This document shows, piece after piece, positions 56,432-64,000 of a DNA stretch of 64,000 nucleotides. Each line of letters starts with the position of its first letter. Position 1 is the first letter of the stretch. This DNA comes from Nepenthes gracilis (Eukaryota; Streptophyta; Magnoliopsida; Caryophyllales; Nepenthaceae). The stretch covers positions 9,544,150 to 9,608,149 of the forward strand of contig BSYO01000008.1 in the NCBI GenBank assembly GCA_033239525.1, given 5' to 3'. Below the pieces are notes generated by a model. The model saw nothing but the letters and a program-made list of their open reading frames with translations, had not been told where the DNA came from and made no database searches. The position numbers were made by a program, and so were the translations under genes.

Positions 56432-59400
56432 ATGAAAAAGTATTTCCACCTCACAACAACGAAACAAATACAGTCAATACTCGAGTTCTAACCAGCACTT
56501 CGGCTAGAGATATTGCCTCCCATGGCAATGACCTCTCGTTGCGTAGCCATGCCTGTGGGCTCCATCCTTTAACTCCAAAATGGTCGAAGAAGATCAACAC
56601 CCCAGGTGCAAGCTATTACATCAACCAAAAGCGAAGTCACCCATGGCAATGACCCCTCACTGGGTATCCATGCAGATGAACGTCGATCCCAAGTGTGCAA
56701 GCACTCGTTTCCCAGCCGGGCGCTCTGGACCTGTTGTCCCTAAATCGACTGCACTCGTCAAAAGATCTAACATTGGGGGTTTCACCGTTCAGCTTCCTGG
56801 CGATCAAATGGAGTCAGCACCCTCAGGGGATCAACCGGCCAAATGATCTCGGGACCCAAATGATCCCTAGGGGCTACCTCTTTAGACTGACAACGTCACT
56901 ATCAGGGGGGATTCGAGCGACGGGGCCCACTCATGAAGATGAGACTGATCCGATCCTCGGAAGCCAAGCCAAAGCCCAAAGCGACAACACCTTTCCATTC
57001 CCAAGACGATCGGCATCCTCTTCGAGTGCGGAGAGGTCTCACGAAGAGTTGGTGATTTAGAGCCTAGCTAGTTCGACGCAGCTCCTTCTCCTCTAAGCCA
57101 CGTCCCATGCCAGAAACCGGCCAACGTCCAGGTTGCATCCTACACGACCCTGTCGAGCCACCAGATCCATCCCACAGCAGTCTAGTTTGGTGACCAGGCC
57201 CAAGCAGGCTATGACTCAGTTTGGCGCCTAGTTTTAGACCTCTTGCAGATGTTACACTAGGGGCTCTACCCTCTAACTCCTAAACCAGCAAAATGAACAA
57301 ACACTTGTGGAAGATCCAGTGGCCTGAGGACTTTGTAACATGAGCGATTACGAGTGGCAGGGCCAATCAGAGGCCAAAAGGCCAGCCGAGCCATGGAGCG
57401 CAAATGAAGGCCCAGAGTGATACGATCCACGTCACTCAAAGTGCCGCTAGGAGGCACCAACTTTGAACCATATCGGCTCGGTGCGGTGAACATGATCTTT
57501 CAGAGATTAGGGGCTAGGAGTATGAGACTATTGGCTCAAGCAGCCATCATCCTGCTCGTGGGCCATCCTTGGCCTCGATGGCCCTCTTGAGAAGGGTCCA
57601 CCAATCAGTAGGCTGATCTCACTGCAACGCCCTTTATTTGCCCATTGTATAGCGGTAAACCCTGCAAAGGTCATGGCAATCCTCGTAATAGGGGCTTGAC
57701 ATGCTCATCCCACCAACTATCGCGTCACAGAAAATATCATCCATCCAAGTGCTGCACCGGTCTAGGTGTCCCAAGGCTGTATGATCTAAGAACGAGATCC
57801 GAACCACTACCCGATATGACACCTAGCGTGGCAGTAGTGCGTTGCCCAGCCAATCTAAGGCAAAAGACCAGATCCTATGGAGCATAGGGGATATAGGCCA
57901 AGGTGCCTAACAAATCGCCCCGATGACCCTCCGAAGTGGCACACGTAGGCCATGTACTCGGAGTAGCAAACAGGTCCTGAGGGCAAAGGACGTTGTTCAC
58001 TGCTAAACACCTATGACAATTCCACACCAAAATCTAGATAAGTCTTGCATGCATCATACTGCCTGCTTAAGTCATGTTTCCATTAATAATATATTAATAT
58101 TATCTACTCATACAAATGATTACATAACATTGCATATAATCATGCGACCTACACTGCTCCTAAGTCCGGTGAATACTCATTCACCCGTTACCGAACATCG
58201 GTCCCACATCGAGCGGCCCATACGTGGCCATATTTAAACCTCGGTCCTACACTAAGCAGCCCATGCGGTTGAAATATCAAGCTCTAGGGCTCTGGAAGCT
58301 CCCAACATAATGGCCTTCAAAATCTAAGGGGGCCTAAACAGCATGCATGCGACAACCTTTTCCAGAAGAAGGGAACACCCTCAGTTAACGATGGTCATAG
58401 GCTAGGACCATGTGCACCAAAGTGACGACGCCCTGAGAAAGGCCGAGCATTGAAACGGTGTTGTGCAGTGGCTCAAGACCCGAAGTTCGGCTGCTGTGGC
58501 CTCAAAACCCAGCTGGCCCTCGAAAGACTCCACTAGGCATGTGACGACGTTCGATTCACTAGATAGAGCTCCCCACTATGTGTGAGATGCAACGATATCC
58601 TCAACCGAAGGATGAGTACAACGCAAGAGGCTCCGGATGTGAACCTTGGTGACGATAGCAAAACATCTTAGCCAACACAACGATAAGATTTGTATTATTC
58701 AAAAAAAAAAAAGGAAAGAAAGTAGCAGAGTTGCCACAGCTTGTCCTAGTCACGTAAGGACAGCCACTCAATTGAAGAAGACAGAAGATATACTACCGAG
58801 ACCCTCTCTCAGGCAGGCGCCAAAGAAGGTGCCTTGCTAGTCCTGATAGGTTTGACAATTCCTTTAGCCCTAAGAGGCCTCAAATGCTATGGAGTCAGAG
58901 AGGGATCCTATTATAATCCAAGTAACACTATCTAGGCAATGACAACATTCATGCTCGGCCGAAAGGCGAGTTCTCCTTGTACCGCAACCTCCTCCGATAA
59001 GGATCGGACGTAACCCGATTCCCATCTAGGTCAACCGATAAAGGAAAACCGAAGTCAAGCCTCCTTGGTGACTCGCCAACAACCATGGACTTAAGAGGCT
59101 AGCCCCACAATGGGCCTACAACTCAGCTCCAACCTGACAAAGTAGGGCCCACTTTGCCCAAGTAAGAGGAACATATCTGCGGATTGTGCTACGGAGCTAG
59201 GTGCCCTCAAAATTGGAGAAGCAGGCTCAAGATGACTCAGCATTCTCGAAAAGAATGCCTATCCTCTGTTGAGGAGCACTCTGTCCTCTGTTGAGGAGCA
59301 CTTTGTCCTGAAGTCAGGAACCCTCCATCCTAGAGCCACAAGCTCTCCATCCTAGAACCAAGAGACCTCCGTCCTGGAGCCGAGAACCCTCAAAATTAGA

Positions 59401-59701
59401 GAAGACAACTCGGCATTCCCGAAAAGAATGCATACCCTCCATTGATGAGCACTCCATCTTAGAGTCATGAGTCCACAGTCTAAGCGCTAGGAATCGCCCT
59501 CCTTCTGGGAGGCCTACCTTCCATCCAAAAGTTAAGAGTCCCATCATCAAGACATCATGCATCCCCCCAAAAACTGCCTCACTGCCGGGCATAGCCAATA
59601 GAACTAGAATTTGAAGGGTGTTTGGGAAAGGAACACACATAAGGACCTGCACAATAATGTCCCATCATCACATGCCAAGGATTAAAATTTTGAACCACTC
59701 G

Positions 59702-59714
59702 GCATGGGGGCTAG
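59702..59714 (+). other. Polypurine tract of element C
   Basis: GCATGGGGGCTAG directly before the 3' LTR. The same G-run/CTAG arrangement precedes LTR D at 2317. Confidence 0.5.
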
Positions 59715-62102
59715 TAATGGGTCTAATATCGTAGGCCGACCCAAAACTCAAAGTGTAGCAAAGAAGTTTCATCTTGGTGGGAAAAGATTTCATTTTGGCA
59801 AAAGAAATTCCTCATGATGGGAAAATTAGAACTCCTTGGCGAAAAAATTTTCATTACCACCCTTGATAAAAAGGGGGAGTAGCAAACAAGGGCATCCAAA
59901 GAGCTGGGCAACAGAGCTTCCCTTAAAACCTACGCACTTATTCCCATGCTCCCATTCTCCGCTCCTCAACTAAACGGAGCGTCTCGAAGCCCTCCGACGA
60001 TGGCGCCTAAACGTGCCCACCAAATAGAGCACGAAGCTCTCCGTAAATGGTGACCTGCTCCTTTATGTTGCTCACGAGCCAAACAAGGCATAGAGATTTT
60101 CCAGCAATGGCACCCAAACCCTCTACTTTTGTTTCTGGTAGAATAGAGCACAGGACTCTCCCAACGATGGCATCCGATGATTCCCCATCAAATCGAAACG
60201 AATCAGTGCTTGGGGCCTTCAACAATATTGCCTAGACGCTCTCACCAAGCAGAGAGCGAATGAGATATGAAGACAAATCCCTAAAATGGCACTCTTCCAT
60301 CCTCCAACCTAGGTCAACAAGGAGCTCCAAGCTCCTCATCAATGGCATCTAGGGCTTCTTGAAGCCCTCGACTAATCCCAACACAAAGGAACTCTCTGAG
60401 AATGTTGCCTCATTGCTCCATCCTTGAACCATGGAGAATGGAGCCCAGCGAAGCTCCCACCATGGCAATTCAGCAGCTCTCCTCCGAATCGGATGAAACA
60501 GAGCTAGGAACCCCTTTCATGGTGCTCGACAAAGCTCCCCCTAGAAGCGAGCACAAAGCTTCTCTCCAAAGCTGGGAATGAAGGCACGCGCCTCAAAGGA
60601 CACCCATCTGTCCCCCATCAAAACGGTCCGAAGGGGGACGCGAAGCATTTCACCAAAGGCGCCCAAGGTTTCCTAAAGCCCTCGGCCGGACACAGGATCG
60701 TTGAGCTCCCTAGAGTGTTGCTAGGTTGCCCCATCTTCGAATCGAGGAGCGTGATGCCGAATGGAGCCTCCATTAATGGAGCTCAATAGCTCCCCCTAAA
60801 ACACCTTCCAGCATCAGCCACCCTATACGCTTGATCCATTTGGCCCTGTATTCATCGGTCAACGGGGTGAACACAGGTGGAGCCGCCCCTCAACTAAATA
60901 CATCCTCGTAGCTCAACCCTCCATCTAGTGAGCCATCCTTAAGCCAGACGCGCTGTCGAGTCTCAGTCCTCCACCTAGTGAGCTACCCCTCAGTTGAACA
61001 ATCCATTAGAGCTCAGTCCTCCATCTAGTAAGCCGCCCCTCAGCCGGGCATACCGTCGGAGCTTAGTCCTTTGCCTAGTGAGCCGCCCCTCAACCCGGCG
61101 TACCTTTGGAGCTCATTCATCCATCTATTGAGCTGCCCCTTACTTGGGCACACCCTTGGAGCTCAGTTTCCTGTCTACTAATCCGCCTCTCAGTCAGGCA
61201 CACCATCGGAGCTTTGTGCTCCATCTAGTGAGCCGCCCCTCAGCAAGGCGCACCCTTGGAGCTCTGTCTTCCATCTAGTGATCCACCCCTCAGTTAGGAG
61301 CGCCCTTGGAGCTTCGTCTTCCATCTAGTGAGCCACCTTCAGTCGGGTGAATCCTTAGAGCCCAATCCTCTACCTAGTGAGCCGCCCCTCAGTTGGGCGT
61401 GCCCTTGGAGCTTAATCCTCTGCTTAGTGAGCCACTCCTCAATTGGGTGCACCCTCAAAGCTCAACCCTCCATCTAGTGAGCTGTCTCTCAGCCGGGAGC
61501 ACCCTCAAAGCTTAGTCCTCTATCTAGTGAGCTACCCCTCAGTCGGTCGTACCGTCGGAGCTCAGTTATTTGCCTAGTGAGTCACCCTTCAGTTAGGCGC
61601 ACCCACGAAATTCAGTCCTCCATCTAGTGAGCCGCTCTTCAACCGGGTGCACCCTTAGAGCTTAGTCCTCTGCATAATGATTCATCCCTCAGTCGAGTAC
61701 CCCCTCGGTGTTTAGTCCTCTATCTAATGAGCCACCTCTCAACCGGGCGTACCCTCAAAGCTTAGTCCTCCATCTAGTAAGCCGTCCCTCAGCCGGGCAC
61801 ATGCTTGGAGCTCAGTCATCGAAATACATCCTACTCCCACTCCCCTTAACCCTATATCGTTGCATTCCTATCAGGTTTACCTTTAAGCATACATTCCTCC
61901 GTTTATTGCGGAAGATATATGACTTGATTATAGGAGTGTTCACAGTGGGATAACATTCCACCGTTCTCTAACCCCTATTTATAATTTGTGGTATGAAGGT
62001 TTCAGGTTAATAGCGATGGAGGTCGAACCCGGTCCAGATTGACCCGCAGCAGAAGATAGGAAGGCTCTCTAATTCATACAATAACTGGGAACCAGGGATG
62101 CA
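59715..62102 (+). repeat. Element C 3' LTR
   Basis: 2388 bp from TAATGGGTC (TGATGG in LTR D) to GGGATGCA. Aligns with the 5' LTR outside the minisatellite, with scattered substitutions. Short frames at 59720-60240 mirror the frames in the 5' LTR but are interrupted differently, so they are not conserved as proteins. Confidence 0.85.
60880..61825 (+). repeat. 50-bp minisatellite in element C 3' LTR
   Basis: About 18 units of GAGCCGCCCCTCAGTCGGGC, GCACCCTCGGAGCTCAGTCC and TCCATCTAGT. This is less than half the number in the 5' LTR. Confidence 0.9.
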
Positions 62103-62829
62103 TTAGTAGATGAACTTTATCATAATTTCTGCAATTGTACAAGTTTTGATATGTTTGTTTATTAATATATGGCTTTTGTACGTTTCATTGCAACATTGTT
62201 ATTATCAACTTATTAGACATTGATCATGATATCGTCTCTGTATGTTTTGTTTGATATATATTCACATATAAAGATTATATATGTTTTAATGAGTGTTAAA
62301 CTTATATTTGTCACTATTTGCTAACTTTTCATATTAGTGTATTTAGATAAACTTGTAGGGATTTTTGGTTATAGGAATACTTTCGAAGATTAATATTTAG
62401 CATGTTTTGATTAATATAATGTAGTTTTGGTACTTCTGTTTGATAGTTTTTGTTTTGGTTAGTATTTGTATATAGCCATCAGCCGAAAATGATGTTTAAA
62501 TTGAATTAAATCAATTGTTAATGCTATAGTTAGATATTTTGATTTATGTTAAGATATTTTTTCTTTACTTATAGTTTGAAGCTAAGTGGTTGTTAAGTTT
62601 TGGATCCATTTTTAGGTGTAGTTTTTGGATGCTATATTTGGTTGTTATATTACTACTTGGTCTATTTAACGGTGTTTGTTTTTGGTTTACGTCCCGATAT
62701 TTAGTTTGAATTTAAGTCAGTTTCATAAACAATAGATTTCAATGTCTTAGATTAAGAATACGATTTTTAAGCTAATTTTGGGTTTTGACTCAAGAATGCA
62801 ACACAGTTTGCTTTTTTGTTCCCCCTCTT
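62103..62829. other. AT-rich spacer, no gene recognised
   Basis: AT-rich flank of element C. No reading frame of note, no clear match to the sequence left of element C at 43100-43408. Confidence 0.5.
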
Positions 62830-64000
62830 TGTTAGGGTTGTTCATTCCCTTGTAGGTGACACAATACACGGAGACGTCATCGGAGGCTGCACAGGGCTTG
62901 TGCGGTGTGCTGCAAACTTGTTGTAGTAGAAGGGTCGAAGACTTTTGCAGAGATAAGGCCTAAGGATATTGTGTAGAGTGGGGCCGAGGACTTCGGGCGT
63001 GAAGGGCTGAGGATTTTAGGGAGACATGACCCCAGAACCGTTGCAGAAAATTGGCCAATTGGTAAATTGGCCGGTCAACCGGTTGATCAGCCAGGAAGGA
63101 AAAGTAGCCGGTCAACCTTCATTGACCGGCTGAAGGGCAGGTCTTGGTGCTAAAGGTGCGTAAGTTTTTCGGAGAGAAAATTGCCAGTCAATGGGTTGAC
63201 CAGTCATGAAGGCAAAATGACCGGTATGCACAGCATTTATCGGTATGCCCAAAATGATCGGTGGCCAAAATGGAAGGTTGGCGAAATGACCAGTTGCGCC
63301 ATTTTACCCAGAATGGCCATTTTGGCCGGTTTGGAGCAAAATGCCGGAATGGCAATTTTGCCCGGTTTGGAGCATTCCAGCGGAATGGAGTACTTTGCCA
63401 GCTTGCATAAAGTTGTCGAAATAGAGCACGGTGTCCGGTTTGGCAGAAATGCTGGTATGGGATTTCGGTTTGTAGCGGCTTGCTTGGAATGCTGATTAAC
63501 GGGAGATTGATCGGCCCAAGTGAAGAATTCGGTCAACGCGGAGGTTGACCAATTGAGTCTGTGCAGCAAAACCAGTAGCAGACCCTTTTCGGAGCAGGCA
63601 ATTGACCTACTAGGTTTGTAAGCTTTTCAGAGCATGCGCAATTGATGTGCAAGGTATGGGTCTACAGAAAGCTTGGAAACTGGTGATGACGTGGCACGAA
63701 TCATCTGCAAGATTGGCTAGTTTAGCAGATGAAGATTTTGGAGCCAAGGCATCTATATAAGAGTACCAAGAGCATTAGGACAATGTATGCTTAGCACCAA
63801 GGTGTGCGCCATGAGGCGCAGAAGTGCTAAAGGTTGTGTGTGAGTAATTACCAGGAGCGTTATGCGCCAGGCTGCATATGTGCAGGGGTAAAATGACAGT
63901 CGTCGCCATTTCACCACACTTGTAAAATGTCTCTGAACAGAGAGCACTACAGTGAGAAGAAAGATAGAGAAGAAAGAAAGAGTAGTGAGAGAAACACAAA
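62830..64000 (+). repeat. E-family LTR, plus strand, cut by the window end
   Basis: Begins TGTTAGGGTTGTTCATTCCC, comparable to the minus-strand start of the element E 5' LTR (TGTTGGGTCTGATCACTCTC), and both have TCATCGGAGG downstream. Near the window end AAAATGACAGTCGTCGCCAT followed by TTCACCACACTTGTAAAATG and a purine-rich leader matches the reverse complement of 13790-13895. It has TATATAA at 63753-63759 and several GGTCAAC/GTTGACC pairs at 63080-63560. Open frames here (up to 110 codons) are not recognised. Confidence 0.65.

Larger units (their letters stand above)
56408..59714 (+). mobile_element. Internal region of element C (non-coding)
   Basis: 3.3 kb with GC close to even. The longest open frames are about 120 codons and carry no gag, protease, RT or integrase signature on either strand. 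Short repeats around 59260-59480 (CTCTGTTGAGGAGCACT, TCCTGGAGCCGAGAACCCTC) are seen. It may be the remnant of a Tat-type gag with its pol lost, or an originally non-coding LARD interior. Confidence 0.6.
43409..62102 (+). mobile_element. Element C: large LTR element without recognisable gag-pol
   Basis: Two LTRs (43409-46096 continued at 55385-56407, and 59715-62102) flank 3.3 kb. The primer-site region just after the 5' LTR reads TTGGTGCTATCTGTGGAAAC, similar to the TGGCGCCGTCTGTGGGAAC start of many plant Tat-type gypsy elements. The left flank is ATTAG (43404-43408); on the right ATTAG can be read at 62102-62106 only if the terminal A of the LTR is counted, so the target-site duplication is tentative. 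No polymerase or integrase motif is seen inside, so it is a LARD-like non-autonomous element. Its 5' LTR was later split by a copia element. Confidence 0.75.

Noticed and set aside
1..64000. tRNA, rRNA or host protein-coding genes
   Set aside because: Reading both strands, I recognised no tRNA-like cloverleaf, no rRNA segment and no exon series of a known host gene; everything with a recognisable domain is retrotransposon-derived. A covariance-model search would be needed to exclude small RNAs.

Overview
This is plant nuclear DNA from a repeat-rich, probably pericentromeric or heterochromatic stretch of an angiosperm. The evidence is nested LTR retrotransposons with plant-type termini (TG...CA), a tRNA-iMet-type primer site, Tekay/Del-like Ty3-gypsy pol, a Sirevirus-like Ty1-copia element and AT-rich spacers. 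I see no intact host gene, rRNA, tRNA or CRISPR array. The species cannot be named from this window.

Layout from left to right. 1-4760: the 3' part of a large non-coding LTR element (element D), whose LTR carries a minisatellite of about 52 bp. 4761-11840: AT-rich DNA with a diverged 0.8-1 kb duplication, interrupted by a 2.8 kb solo LTR (6410-9232, TSD ATATA). 11841-14838: a short non-autonomous minus-strand LTR element (element E, TSD TTTTA) with a palindromic primer-site array. About 15.1-34.9 kb: an old, gutted gypsy element (A) whose 3' LTR was split by a younger Tekay-like gypsy element (B, starting at 22529). B's RNase H region was in turn split by a 3.5 kb solo LTR (27240-30757, TSD TTATG). 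36.1-41 kb: a minus-strand remnant of a B-type element (F). About 42.2-43.4 kb: another A-type LTR fragment. 43409-62102: a large plus-strand element with no recognisable gag-pol (C), with both LTRs carrying a 50-bp minisatellite. C's 5' LTR is split by a nearly complete copia element (46097-55379, minus strand, TSD TAATA). From 62830 to the window end: the start of another E-family LTR.

The copia element is the best preserved unit. In its own sense it reads 5' LTR (54520-55379), iMet-type primer site, gag with two zinc knuckles, protease, integrase, reverse transcriptase, RNase H, then a GC-rich leader and an extra uninterrupted 383-codon ORF of the putative plant transposon-protein type, then the polypurine tract and the 3' LTR. 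gag-pol is broken by stops and frameshifts, while the extra ORF is open.

The order of insertion can be read from the nesting: A before B before the solo LTR, and C before copia. Several LTR families that otherwise look unrelated share U3 motifs (TTGACC hairpins; CTCGAGCGC blocks just upstream of TATA boxes). These are the most interesting regulatory signals here. All coordinates of degenerate parts are approximate; element boundaries supported by target-site duplications are exact to within a base or two.
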